Part shown: positions 33,965 to 44,997 of the stretch, piece after piece
Layout: the number at the start of each line of letters is the position of its first letter
Numbering within the stretch: the first letter of the stretch is position 1
Source of the DNA: Plantago major
Lineage: Eukaryota > Streptophyta > Magnoliopsida > Lamiales > Plantaginaceae
Assembly (NCBI GenBank): GCA_026545765.1
Contig: CM048843.1
Location: 7,608,001 to 7,672,000 of the forward strand
Reading direction: 5' to 3'
Length of the DNA: 64,000 nt
Program-made: the position numbers and the translations under genes
Notes under the pieces: model-generated
Told to the model about the DNA's origin: nothing
The model's database searches: none
What the model saw: only the letters and a program-made list of their open reading frames with translations

Positions 33965-35615
33965 TCAACTTATCATTGTACCAAATAATGTGAATACATA
34001 TCCAGTTAAAGAATTCCTTGTATCCAAGTTTGCAGCATAATCCGAGTCGACATACCCAATCAGTGCATCATTCCTCGTCTGGTGTTGCTCAAACACCAAT
34101 CCCAGTCTAATCGAACCACCAATATACCTGAGCAGCCACTTAACTGCCTCCCAATGGTCCTTTCCAGGATTATCCATATACCTGCTTACTGAGCTCATTG
34201 CATGAGCCAAATCCGGTCTGCAACATACCATGGAATACATAATCGACCCTATAGCGTTAGCATACGGTGTGTTCTCCATACACCTCTTCTCTTCATCATT
34301 ATTAGGACAAGACTTTTTAGATAACTTGAACTGAGACCCCAGAGGTGTTGCAGCATGCTTGGATTTGTGCATGTTAAATCTCCTTAACACCTTCTCCAAA
34401 TAAACACTTTGATTCATAATGATCTTTCCATCACCTCCATGAATAATATCAATGCCCAGTATCCTCTTAGCTATTCCCAAGTCTTTCATCTCAAATTCTG
34501 ACTTCAAGAGATTCTTTACATGAATGATTCCTTTCATATGCTTGCTTGCTATAAGCATGTCATCCACATAAATAAGCAAATATATCATGTCTTCGACATT
34601 CTCACCATAGAAGTAAACACAGGTGTCGTAGTCACACTGCCTGAACTCGTGACAACATAAACTTGTCAAATCTTCTATACCATTGCCTTGGACTCTGTTT
34701 AAGACCATACAGTGATCTCAACAATAAACAAGCCTTGTGCTCCTTGTCATTTACCTCAATACCTTCAGGTATCCTCATGTAAATTTCTTCATCCAGCTTC
34801 CCATGCAAGAATGCAGTGGTAACATCCATCTGATGTAAGTGTAGCTTAAATTGAGCTACCATAGCAATCAAGATCCTGATTGAGCTATGCTTCACCACTG
34901 GAGAAAAGATCTCATTGTAGTCAATACCCTCTCTTTGTGTGAAACCTCTAGCAACTAGTCTGGCTTTGTATTTCACCTTTTGCTCACCATCAGCTCCAAG
35001 TTTCTTCTTAAAGATCCACTTACAACTGACAAGCTTCTTTCCTTTAGGTATAGCTACAATATCCCATGTATGATTCTTTTCAAGTGACAAGAGTTCTTGC
35101 TGTATAGCAATGCACCAACTATTCTTCTCTGAGCAACTTATAGCTCTTTGATAGTTCTCAGGCTCATAACAATCAATATCTTCGGCAATATTCAGTGCAA
35201 AATACACCATATCTGGATCTGCAATAGAGGTTCTAACTCTTGGTTCTCTATCTCTGATGAGTTGATAATCCACAACATCATCTGGATTATTGAGCTCTAT
35301 CCATGTCCTTCGTCTAATCACATGCCTCTCCACCTGATTATTCGATTCAGGCTCCACCTGATCATGTATGTCAGTATTTTCCTGAGATTCAGCATGCGGT
35401 GTTGTTAGAACACCATGGTCTGCGAAAACTGGTGTTATCACCACACCAGAGTCTATCTGCTCCATATTCAGTGTTCCTGTCACACCATCTTCGACAGGCT
35501 CTACCTGACTGAGTGTTCTCTCAACATTGTCAGTATTCCTCAATAGTGGCATCACATCTTCATGGAAAGTCACATCCCTGCTGATGATGCATCTATTTAC
35601 CCCTGGTTCTAACAC
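33965..35615 (-). pseudogene. Reverse transcriptase of the inner copia element
   Basis: The first frame (35615-34632) covers W-D-I-V-A-I-P-K-G-K-K, C-K-W-I-F-K-K-K, Y-K-A-R-L-V-A-R-G-F-T-Q and M-D-V-T-T-A-F-L-H-G. After a slip, 34708-33965 covers L-L-I-Y-V-D-D-M-L-I-A (the catalytic motif) and G-S-I-M-Y-S-M. Upstream of 35609 a one-base loss separates it from integrase. The catalytic residues are kept, but the frame is broken twice. Confidence 0.9.
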
Positions 35616-36163
35616 CAGAGTTTATATCCCTTAACTCCCTTTGGATAACCAAGAAACAAGCACTTTACTGCTCTAGCCTCCAACTTATCTTGCTTGACAT
35701 GAGCATAAGCTAAGCATCCAAATACTTTGAGATATGAGGAGTCTGAATGAGTACCTTTCCAAACTTCTTCAGGTGTCTTGAAACCAATAGCTGATGATGA
35801 ACATAGGTTAATAAGATGTGATGCCGTAGTCACAGCCTCTCCCCAAAAGCTTTTCGACAAACCTGATCCAAGAAGCATGCACCTCACTCTTTCTAGGATT
35901 GTTCTATTCATCCTTTCAACTACTCCATTCTGCTGTGGATTTCCAGGTACTGTCTTGTGTCTCAAGATGCCCTTCCTAACACAGAATGTGTTGAATTCAT
36001 TAGACAAGAATTCCAGCCCATTATCAGTTCTGATCACCTTGAGCTTCTTGTTCGTTTGATTCTCCATCTCCACAAGCCATTCTTTGAATTTCATGAAAGT
36101 CTCATCCTTGGACTTCAATACAAACACCCATAATTTCCTTGACAGATCATCAATGATGGACAT
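35609..36163 (-). pseudogene. Integrase core of the inner copia element
   Basis: Minus frame starting after a TAG at about 36164-36166. It shows I-D-D-L-S-R-K-L-W-V-F, the second Asp in R-T-D-N-G-L-E-F, and the Glu in N-G-V-V-E-R-M-N-R-T. It then runs into the F-L-G-Y-P-K-G-V-K-G-Y-K-L-W linker typical of copia. The stop lies just before the first catalytic Asp region. Confidence 0.88.
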
Positions 36164-36166
36164 AAA

Positions 36167-37711
36167 CTATCTACCTCCATTCCTAGTGGTGGTTCTCGCC
36201 GGTCCCCATAAATCTGCATGCACATACTCAAGTATGTCTTGTGTGGTGTGTTTTCCAACACCATAACTGTTCTTCTTGGACTTCCCCAACACACAGAGCT
36301 CACAAAGTTCCATCTTATGTATCTTGTCTCCACCTAAGAGTCCCTTCTTAGATAAATCCATAAGACCTTTCTCTCCAACATGTGCTAGTCTTCTATGCCA
36401 TAGAACGGTGTTGTCAGAACACTGCCGGGTGTTCTCAGAACACTGTACACTGGAAGCTTCACCAGTTACAGTTTTTCCTTGTAGATAATACAATTCTCTC
36501 CTTTTTAGAGCCTGCATAACCACCTTATCACCCTTCTTAACCTGAAGGACACCATTATCACCTGAATACTTGTATCCCTTAGTATTCATAGTTCCTAAGG
36601 ATATCAAGTTCCTCTTCAAGTGTGGCACATACCTCACATTAAGCAAATCCCTTATCACTCCATCAAACATCTCAATTCTCACTGTTCCCATACCCTTTAT
36701 CATGCATGGTCTATCATCACCAAGAACAACTGATCCACAATTTCTATGCTCAAAAGTTGAAAACCATTCTCTAATAGGTGTCATATGAAACGAACAGCCT
36801 GAATCCATAACCCATTCAGTTGATTGACTAGTTTGAGTGACTGAAAGTACCTCAGTAACAAGAGCTTCCGCAGTATGATAAGCCTCTGATTTGTTTGTAA
36901 TGTCTGCGTCATAATTAGTATTCGGTGTTGTCGCCACACCCTTGCCTTTCTGCGCCTTTAGACTTATACAATCCTTCTTCAAGTGTCCTTGCTTCTTGCA
37001 ATAATAACACTTCCTTGTTTCAGGGCCATCCTTGTTATACTGAGCTTTCCTTTGATTTGGATATTGCTTCTTCTTTGGTGGAAACTTGTGATATTGTTTC
37101 ACCATAAGGCTTTCACCAGTACTGAGTGTTGGTGGAACACCATCCTGGTCCAGCTCCCTTGATCTTAATGCAGATTCAATAGCCTCCATTGTCAATGCTT
37201 CTGTCCTCCCATACACCAAAGCATCCTTGAATGGAACAAGAGACCTAGGGAGTGAATTCAACAAGATAATTTCTTTGTCTTGGCTCCTCATCCTGTTCTT
37301 CTCATCAGTTTCCAGATTGTCATGGTGTGCAACCATCTTCTTGAACAAATCCAACTGACTCATGATTGATTTTCCTTCAACCATCTTGAATGCAAACAGC
37401 CTCTGTTTTGCATAGATTTTATTTGCATGTGACTTGTCATTATACAATTCTTCTAGCTTCTCCCATATCTCCTTTGCCGATGAAAGGTCACCGATTTCAA
37501 TAAGAGCATTATCTCCCAGAGCTAAAATCAAAGAACTGTAAGCCTTGAACTTGATTGCCTTTTTATCAGCATCAGACAAAGTTGTTTCGAACTTCTCAGT
37601 CAGTGCGTCGGCAACACCATGTTGCATTAACAGAGCCATCATCCTTCTCTTCCACAGACCAAAGTCTGTCTTTCCTTCCAACGGTTTGAGGTCGAACTTT
37701 GGAGATGCCAT
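36167..37711 (-). pseudogene. gag, protease and integrase zinc finger of the inner copia element
   Basis: I take the ATG at 37711 (M-A-S-P-K-F-D-L-K-P-L-E-G). The gag core has L-W-K-R-R-M and a knuckle C-Y-Y-C-K-K-Q-G-H-L-K-K-D-C. The protease follows at W-V-M-D-S-G-C-S-F-H-M-T. The integrase H-H-C-C finger is H-R-R-L-A-H-V...C-E-L-C-V-L-G-K. The 515-codon frame is open but ends at the TAG near 36166 before the integrase core, so the polyprotein is cut short. Confidence 0.88.
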
Positions 37712-37739
37712 TGATGAATAGATACCAGTCGATTCTCTT

Positions 37740-37757
37740 CCCACAGACGGCGCCAAT
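37740..37757 (-). other. Primer binding site of the inner copia element
   Basis: On the minus strand TTGGCGCCGTCTGTGGG follows the 5' LTR by one to two bases. It is almost the same as the site of the gypsy element. Confidence 0.7.
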
Positions 37758-38284
37758 TGTTAATCAAATCAACCCAATTCAATCCAATAAACTCCAAACC
37801 AACCAACAAACAAACGCAAGAAAATAAACATAATATTTAACGTGGTTCGACAATTGTCTACGTCCACGGGATAACCAAGATTTCTATTAATCAAGAACCA
37901 AAACGCAGTTTACAAGGAATCGACCAAACCTCCCGAGTTTCAAGCTACACGCTCCTCTGTTTTTCTCTTCCTCACCGTGTTTCTCTCAAGAAATCTTTCT
38001 CTATGTCTCTCATCGATTTATCTAGTACCTACATGTGTATATATACTAGAGAAATCAACATACGTTGCCTCTCCTAATCAGAAACGAATTCCCTCCTAAC
38101 TAGAAAAGAAAACTTTAATGCCAAGTAAGAGAATCCCAGTTAGAATCGGATTCTAACTGCCCCTGTGTTCACACCACACAGCACTGTTCATGTGTTCACA
38201 CCACACAATATTAACCTTGTCTTCAGTATTTCCAGTACACCATGCTTCATTATTTCCTTTAATATTAAGCTAACGGGCTTCACA
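37758..38284 (-). repeat. 5' LTR of the inner copia element
   Basis: 527 bp, pairs with 33002-33528. Followed by GTCCA (38285-38289), the target duplication. Confidence 0.93.
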
Positions 38285-38289
38285 GTCCA

Positions 38290-38321
38290 GAAGTACCAAT
38301 CCCGGTCCTACAGTTCTAACA
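38290..38321 (+). repeat. 3' LTR of the outer copia element, last part
   Basis: GAAGTACCAATC...TTCTAACA matches the end of the 5' LTR at 27082-27113. ACTCC follows. Confidence 0.9.
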
Positions 38322-38326
38322 ACTCC

Positions 38327-38516
38327 GATCTATACTGTATGGTGTGTGTTAATACTCCGGTTTACTAGTACGACGATTCGCTACTGCTACTCCGGTGAAA
38401 ATGATGTCGTCCGTGGAAAAGCCGAAGCTATTTTCTGCTCGATTTGCTTGGAAATGGTGGCGGATAACGAGGATAGATCTTGGGCGAGCTTCAATGCGAT
38501 CATCAATTTCATCTCG
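38327..38516 (+). pseudogene. RING zinc-finger gene fragment (RFI2-like), first exon
   Basis: The frame from about 38390 encodes A-I-F-C-S-I-C-L-E-M-V-A-D-N-E-D-R-S-W, the start of a C3HC4 RING finger as in the RFI2-like ubiquitin ligases of plants. One base appears lost near 38485. In the next frame the sequence reads L-Q-C-D-H-Q-F-H-L, the expected continuation, up to a GTGAGT donor at 38517. The later RING exon was not found downstream. Sequence upstream of the copia insertion (about 26040-26104) should be the 5' part or leader. The gene is therefore interrupted by 12.2 kb, frameshifted and truncated. Such ligases normally tag proteins with ubiquitin. Confidence 0.7.
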
Positions 38517-39279
38517 GTGAGTGGTGATGGAATTTTAAATTTCAAATGCGTTTCGGTTGTTCAATTTGAGATCCAAGAGAATTCTGTTTCTAGCTCTGTT
38601 GATTTTGCTGAATTATGCCTTGGAGATGTTTGCGATTGAATTTTGAATTGGGAGGAATTATGTGTTTTGTTGTTGTTTGATTCTATGAATGAAGTTCCTG
38701 TGTGTAATTGACATGATTTTGTTGCTCAGAAGTACTACTACTGCTGCTGCTACTGTATAGTTTGTCAGGATTTTAGGATCTGTGAAGAAATAGAAACGGT
38801 GATTGGACTTGGAAGAGGCTTAGTTAGAAGAAACACCATTGACTTCAAATCCACTTTAAATGTTTTGCAGTTAGAACTTGTGATGGTGATTTTGGAATTG
38901 AAGCTGGGCAATTCTCTCTGCCTTGTAGCTTCCATTGTTCGTGGCTAAAGTCTCGTAGGTTAGCCGATTAACTGATAAATGGTGAAGAGATTATGGAAAT
39001 TCCTTATTATGCTTGGCCGGAAATCCGATCTATTACTGTGTGATGTGTGCTTTGTTATGGTTTTAAGATATATTGTTATGTTTTTAAAAGCAGGTGTTTA
39101 TAATTTTAAGCATCTCCGTTATACGGATTTATTTCGCCTTTTTCCGTTAAAATTCAATTGAAATTGAAATTGTACCTTTTATTTTTCATTTTTCGTTGAT
39201 TTTACAATCTGATGTTTCCATATCTGAAACTATATCTGAAATTTGTATAGTGAAAATCGAATCATTTTATCATGTTATC
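38517..39279. other. AT-rich DNA after the RING exon
   Basis: Probably the remains of the RING gene's first intron. No further exon was recognised. Confidence 0.4.
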
Positions 39280-40230
39280 TGGTTCTTTGTTATTGTTTTA
39301 AGAGGCATTGTTATGGTTTTAAGAACTAGTGTTGTAGTTTTAATCATCATTGTTATGGTTTTTAGCTTGTGTTGAATGTTACTACATATTATTGTTTTCA
39401 GCACATATGTTATAGTTTTAAGACATATTGTTGTAGTTGTAAGCATCAACGTTGTTTTTGGCCTCTCGTGGAATATTTATTATTTGATTTTTTTGCAAAT
39501 GTTTTGTTATAGTTTTAAGATGCATTGTTATAGTTTTAAGATGCACTGTTATGGTTTTAAGGATTAATGGTATACTATATTTAGCTTATGTTGAATATTC
39601 CATATAAGTTATTGTTTTTAACACATATGTTATAGTTTTAAGCATCAACGTTAGTGCTTTAGATTCTGAGAAATATTTATGATCTAATTTTTTGCAAATA
39701 TTTTGTTATAGTTTTAAGATACATTGTTATAGTTTTAAGAGGCACTATTATAATTTTAAGAATCAAAGTTACTGTTTTTACCTTGTGTTGCATGTCCGTG
39801 CTTTGTTATAGTTTTAAGAGGTATTGTTATAGTTTTACGATGCACTATTATGGTTTTAAGGATTAATGGTACTATATTTAGCTTATGTTGAATATTTATG
39901 TAAGTTATTATTTTTAACGCATATGTTATAATTTAAGCATCAATGTTAGGGCTTTAGATTCTGAGAAATATTTATGATCTAATTTTTTGCAAATGTTTTG
40001 TTATAGTTTTAGGAGGCACTGTTATTGTTTTATGTATCAATGTTACTGTTTTTAGCTTGTGTTACATGTTTCTGCTTTGTAATAGTTTTAAGATACACAG
40101 TTATAGCTTTAAGCATCAATGTTACAGTTTTTAGCTTGTGTTGCATGTTCCACCTTTATTTTTAAGCACCAATGTGATAGTTTTAATGAGAGTTGTTATA
40201 GTTTTAATCTAGTTAGTGAATGTTTTAAGC
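39280..40230 (+). repeat. Degenerate minisatellite, unit about 20 bp (GTTATAGTTTTAAG core)
   Basis: TTGTTATAGTTTTAAGATGCA and close variants recur at least 15 times with irregular spacing, mixed with GCATCAATGTTACTGTTTTTAG-like variants. Inverted versions (TTAAAACTATAA) occur at about 40555-40700. Confidence 0.8.
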
Positions 40231-40699
40231 AGGTGTTGATGATGACATCGAGTTTGATGCAGTATTGAAGCAACAAAAGGCAAGAAGCCGAAGTTCACCA
40301 ATAAGTTTTTAACAACTCAGTTTGCATTTGTATAAAAAAACACCGAATGAACGTTTATTGTAATTTTTTTCTATGAGAATAGATGTTTTTAACCTTTGAA
40401 TGACTGAATGTTTCAATATTGTAATGACTGAATGTTTCAAGTAGCTTATAAACTTATTTATTGATGTTTTAATGGCATCCTTGAAACTTAATTGTGGAGC
40501 CATCTTAAAAACTATCATGTAGCTTTTTAAAACCATCACACCATCTCTTAAAAAATTAACAAAAGAGGTTAAAACTATAATCGAACCATACAATACCGAC
40601 GTATTAAAATAATCACATTATCTCTTTAAACATTAATAAAATACGTTAAAACTGTAATTGAAACTTTCAGTGATGACAACTTAAAACTATAACATAATT

Positions 40700-42567
40700 T
40701 ATTAAAAGCATAATGAAAAATGTGTGTCTCGGCGGTTTTTAAGAAACTCGGCTGGTCAGACAGCTAAAATTCAAAAACCGCGAAAAACCACAAAAACACC
40801 TTGACTTTCCTATCTTTTAGGAAAATCTTAACATTTCCAAGACTTTGGCAATTTTCTGTGAGACCGTCACTCGTAGTATATAACATATCAAGCATCACAT
40901 ATTTTGTTACAAACATAGCATGTTTAGGTATAAACATCACATGTCTGAAAATGAAGATAAATTATAATACATGTTTATTACACACACGATGTTTAAAGGT
41001 AATCATATGAAGTTTGTAATTAAATTTATGATGTTGATCTGGTCTCTCCGAAAGACGGTCCCTCCTAAAAGTTTGTATAAGTGTAATGCATGTTCGTCTC
41101 TTGTTAGTCTCTCTCTATATAAGACTACCGCGATCATGACGGCCATGACGCGTCACCACCACGACGATCCGTGACGAGATTTTGCTGCATTGGGTGACGC
41201 GTCACGGAGCCGTCACGAAATTCCAAAAAAAAAAATTTTTAAAATTTTTTTAAAACATATTTAGCATATTATAAGAGTGTTTAGAAGTTGAAATTAATAA
41301 AATTGCATTTTTAGAAGTCGTTTTACAATTTTAAGTTTAATTAAGAGAGAAAAATGAGTTTGAGATGGGATGATCCAAACATAGTCAAGAGTGGTCTCTA
41401 TTTGTAGATCTTGAAAATACAATGTCGTTGGTGATTTTTATTTATTTTTTGCATTTTTATTTTTCAAGTTATTCGCGTTTAAAATTGGACAATAAAAAAA
41501 AATTTAAAAAAAAATAAAGGGACACATGGCTGCTGCCATTTTGCACTCTCCCGTCACATAGTGACGGGAGACTGCCTGGCGCGTCAGCGCCCACTTACGA
41601 GCTGCAATGCAGCTCGTCGAAGACGGTCTCTCGGAGACTTACTCATAATATTTTCAATAACAATATGTATGTTTTTATTGACAACATATGTTTATCTTTA
41701 GATAAATTATCTAAAGACCGTCTCTCTAAAGATCTTGTACGACGCGGAAAATTATTAAACATAATAGAAAAGGAAGAAAATTTCATTTGTAACGCCTCAA
41801 AATTTCAAGTCAAGTCCAAATAGCTTAAATGGATTGAGAACGCTACTAATACAAACAAGGTGCACCTACGTGCTTAGTGATTTACCTATTACTTCAAAAA
41901 GTCAAATCTAGTATTGTAAGAATTGCTCAACATATTATGCTGTAAGATATTATTTCGGGATGGAGTAATTAGAACACAATCCTTGTGAAAGAGGGAATAA
42001 AAACATAACCTCGAGGTCATGCTTCATTTTCATGCTGGCGAGTAGAAAATGAAAACGTTTAGATGAAAGTTCAAACAAATCATAATTTTCCCCACAAAGG
42101 GATGATCGATCAAATTTGTAAGGTGTTATCCACGTCACCGGAGCCCACCACAACAAGTTCCTCCTCCATTGGGAGTGGGATCCCACGTCATCCATCAAAA
42201 TTAATTCATAAAATAGCTCTCCCAATTCCTTTTTAGTAATTCTTTTGTACCCTTTTATCACAGGTTAATCATCATTTTTTTTCCTTTTCAAATCATGTAA
42301 AACTAAACGGAATAACGACTCTACCGAGATCGACCCTTTGGACCCGCACGGTTACTCATGACTTAGACCACACACGTTACGTTAGTATAATATTGTTCAC
42401 TTTGAGATGGAGCTCGCTCGAATTTGATTCTAAAATAACCTAAAATGTCTCGTACTGTGCGTGAGTATGTCATTCATCATTTTCATTTTTCACCGATGTG
42501 GGATGTTAGGTATTACATCAATGTAACGTCCAAAAGTTTCAGAGAGTTTAAAAGAATTTAGAACACT
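40700..42567. other. Intergenic AT-rich DNA with transposon scraps
   Basis: No gene seen. 41041-41640 has loosely inverted ends (GTCTCTCCGAAAGACGGTC against GACGGTCTCTCGGAGACTT) and a GC-rich core with TGACGCGTCA, so it may be an old miniature transposon. 41625-41745 resembles the element at 46864-47095. Confidence 0.4.
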
Positions 42568-42575
42568 ACTCATAG

Positions 42576-43175
42576 TAGGGGTGAGTGCGGACGGATATTG
42601 ACGGATATTTATAAAAATTCAACCCGACCCACCTATGGCGGGTGATTATTTTTTCAACCCGCTGCGGGTGGAATATTTTTCCAACCCGCGGCGGTTCGGG
42701 TGATGACAATGGCGGGCGGATAGGCGGGTGAAAATAGACAAATAAAACATAAATTTGAAATGTAAAATGAATCTATAAATCCCCAAGTAGCAATGATCAT
42801 AAACAAAGTTTCAAATCCAAATGAAATCATACAACAATAGTGGATATCCAAATAAAATAGGCACACAAGATTGGGGTATGCTACATTGGAGTTTGAAGTT
42901 TCTATTTACGGTGAGTAGCAAGTAGCAACTAAGGAGAAAGCAAGAAACGTATTTCATTACATACTACAACTATGAACTATTCTTTTATTACTAACGGCGG
43001 GCGGGTCGGGTGGGTGGCGGGTGGCACCCGCCCAACCCGCCACCCGCCCGCCAATGGCGGGTTGAAAATTTTTCAACCCACGAAAAATTTTTAAAAAAAA
43101 AAATTGACGGGTGCGAGTGAGATGCGGGCGGTTTGTGGGGGCGGGTTGGTCAGTCGGCTTTTTTGCTCACCCCTA
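42576..43175. mobile_element. Non-autonomous hAT element (600 bp)
   Basis: Terminal repeats TAGGGGTGAG...CTCACCCCTA with an 8-bp duplication ACTCATAG at 42568-42575 and 43176-43183. An 8-bp duplication with a GGGGTG terminus is typical of hAT. The interior has GC-rich GCGGGTGG repeats and a GC-rich inverted repeat near 42995-43060, in sharp contrast to the AT-rich surroundings. No transposase. Confidence 0.88.
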
Positions 43176-43529
43176 ACTCATAGTAATAATGTGCACCTTT
43201 CTGTTCGGTAATCCAATCGAAAGAACTCCAAAGTTATGTGTGATTGTTATGGAGCAACCTTAGGATGAGTGACTTGCTGGAAAGTATATTGGTATGCTCA
43301 CGAGTGACCACAAAGTGCGTGAGAAAAGGCATATGTCGGTACAGTGGAGCCACCATATCACGCAGCCCATGAATAACCGACTAATCGCACAGGCCCAAAG
43401 GGGCTCGTTCGATTAGTAGTTGGATCGCTATATATATATACCTGCCATTTCGTTAAAACTTGAATATTCTATAATTAATAGTAATCAATTTTGACTATAA
43501 ATTACCCACAATTGACAATAGTTAAATGT

Positions 43530-43892
43530 GGGTAAAATTCATTTTTGGTACTCCAGTGTGAGACATTTCCGATTTTGGTACTCTAGAATGGTCGCGTCCA
43601 ATTTAGGTACTAATTATCAATAACTATGTACAATTTAGGTACTAATTGAATTTATGAGGTGCACCATTGCATTCACGTGCGAGCGAATATCAAACGCCGA
43701 AAGATAGACATAGAAAATTGGAGTTAGGTTAATTGTTACTTGGTACTGATTTGCACACCCACTAACTAATTTACAATTAGTACCTTAATCGTAAATAGTT
43801 ATTGATAAATAGTACCTAAATTGGACGCGGCCACTGTAGAGTACCAAAATCGGAAATGTCTCACACTGAAGTACCAAAAATGGATTTTACCC
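43530..43892. mobile_element. Foldback miniature element, MULE type (363 bp)
   Basis: Inverted arms of about 100 bp begin GGGTAAAATYCATTTTTGG and pair end to end with few mismatches. The flanking 9-mers GTTAAATGT (43521-43529) and GTCAAATGT (43893-43901) differ at one base. Nine-bp duplications with long arms suggest Mutator-type mobilisation. Confidence 0.82.
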
Positions 43893-44077
43893 GTCAAATG
43901 TTCAATGAAGTCATATTATAAAATGTTGTAATTTTTAAATATGTATAATATAATTTTATTAAATTATTTAATATCAGTATTAATATTAATTGAATAGTAA
44001 AAACTTATGACCGAGAATAAGTAACTTTTTTGTTGAGATTTTAAAGAATTGGAATCAGTGTGATTTATTTACAGGAA

Positions 44078-44997
44078 TGTTAAACGCAGAACACTTTTTA
44101 CTAAACGCAGAACAAATTTTTACATATTACATATAATACCACTATTATTATAATTTACAAAATGGTTCAATAATTTGAAAAAATTACTATTTTACCTAAA
44201 AAAATATAAAACAAGTTTATTCGAATTAATTTTATCATCCGAATGAATAAATCGAAAAAACTTAAAAAGAAAAACACGAAGAACACGAAGGTGATTTTAT
44301 CCAAAAACACTTATGCATTTCAACTCTCTAACATACATCTTTGTCTTCAAATCTTCAAACAAACATAATTAAAATTTAAGAGCAATGTTATAAATAAAAA
44401 AATAAATTTAATCAAATCATACACAATAAAATAATATTTTTAATTACTTAAAAAAAACCGAAAAAACTCACGAAACGGACAAAATTTAATCTGGTAGACC
44501 TCAAGTCGCCAATGGGTCAGATGGCGACTTGAGGTCGCTGTAACAACCCATCCGGCAAATTTCAAGGTTGCAAAACGCTTATGACCACGAGGGTCGCTAG
44601 ACCAACCATATCTGGCAAATTTCAAGGTCACGGACTTGAGGGCTACCAAACGTGTTTTTGGTCCTTTTTTATTTTTATTTTTTTGAAATTTTGGTGAAAT
44701 ATTAGTTAATTTAAATATACGAACGCAATAAAATAATTATAAACAATATAAATATCAAATTAAAAAAAATTATACTTCTTCATTATCGGTATAATATGGC
44801 TAATGATTGTACGACATTGATTTTTGTTGTGTTATGATACCGTAGTTTATATACATTTATATATTTTTGAAAATGTGATAATTTGAGAAATTTTCCGAAA
44901 AATGGGACTAATTCTATATTTTTATCAGTTGAATGGACTTTTACAATATATAAAAAAGTACTCTACGTTTAGTAAAAAGTGTTCTGCGTTTAACATA
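44078..44997. mobile_element. Inverted-repeat element of unclear class (920 bp)
   Basis: The left end GTTAAACGCAGAACACTT and the right end are inverted copies. Inside the arms, ACTAAACGCAGA is a second tandem half. The interior has a repeated GGCAAATTTCAAGG (about 44553 and 44612). No convincing target duplication was found, so the class is open. Confidence 0.6.

Larger units (their letters stand above)
33002..38284 (-). mobile_element. Inner Ty1/copia LTR retrotransposon, nested in the outer LTR
   Basis: Two 527-bp LTRs (33002-33528 and 37758-38284) are flanked by the 5-bp duplication GTCCA. Coding order on the minus strand is gag, protease, integrase, RT, RNase H, which is the copia order. 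The RT and gag motifs fit the Tork/Tnt1 group. All domains are present, but there is a TAG after the integrase zinc finger and frame slips near 35610, 34650 and 33955. LTRs differ at about 16 sites by eye (about 3%). Confidence 0.93.
26105..38321 (+). mobile_element. Ty1/copia LTR retrotransposon (Sirevirus-like), internally deleted, containing a second copia element
   Basis: The 5' LTR is 26105-27113. The primer binding site TGGCATCAGAGC is at 27117, close to the standard initiator-Met site TGGTATCAGAGC. Gag, a protease remnant and the RT end/RNase H are on the plus strand. The 3' LTR begins at 32003 and is split by an insertion at 33002-38284, ending at 38321. A perfect 5-bp duplication flanks it. 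Integrase and most of reverse transcriptase are missing, so it is non-autonomous. The RNase H sequence, a long non-coding 3' region and several polypurine-tract copies resemble Sireviruses. Confidence 0.92.
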
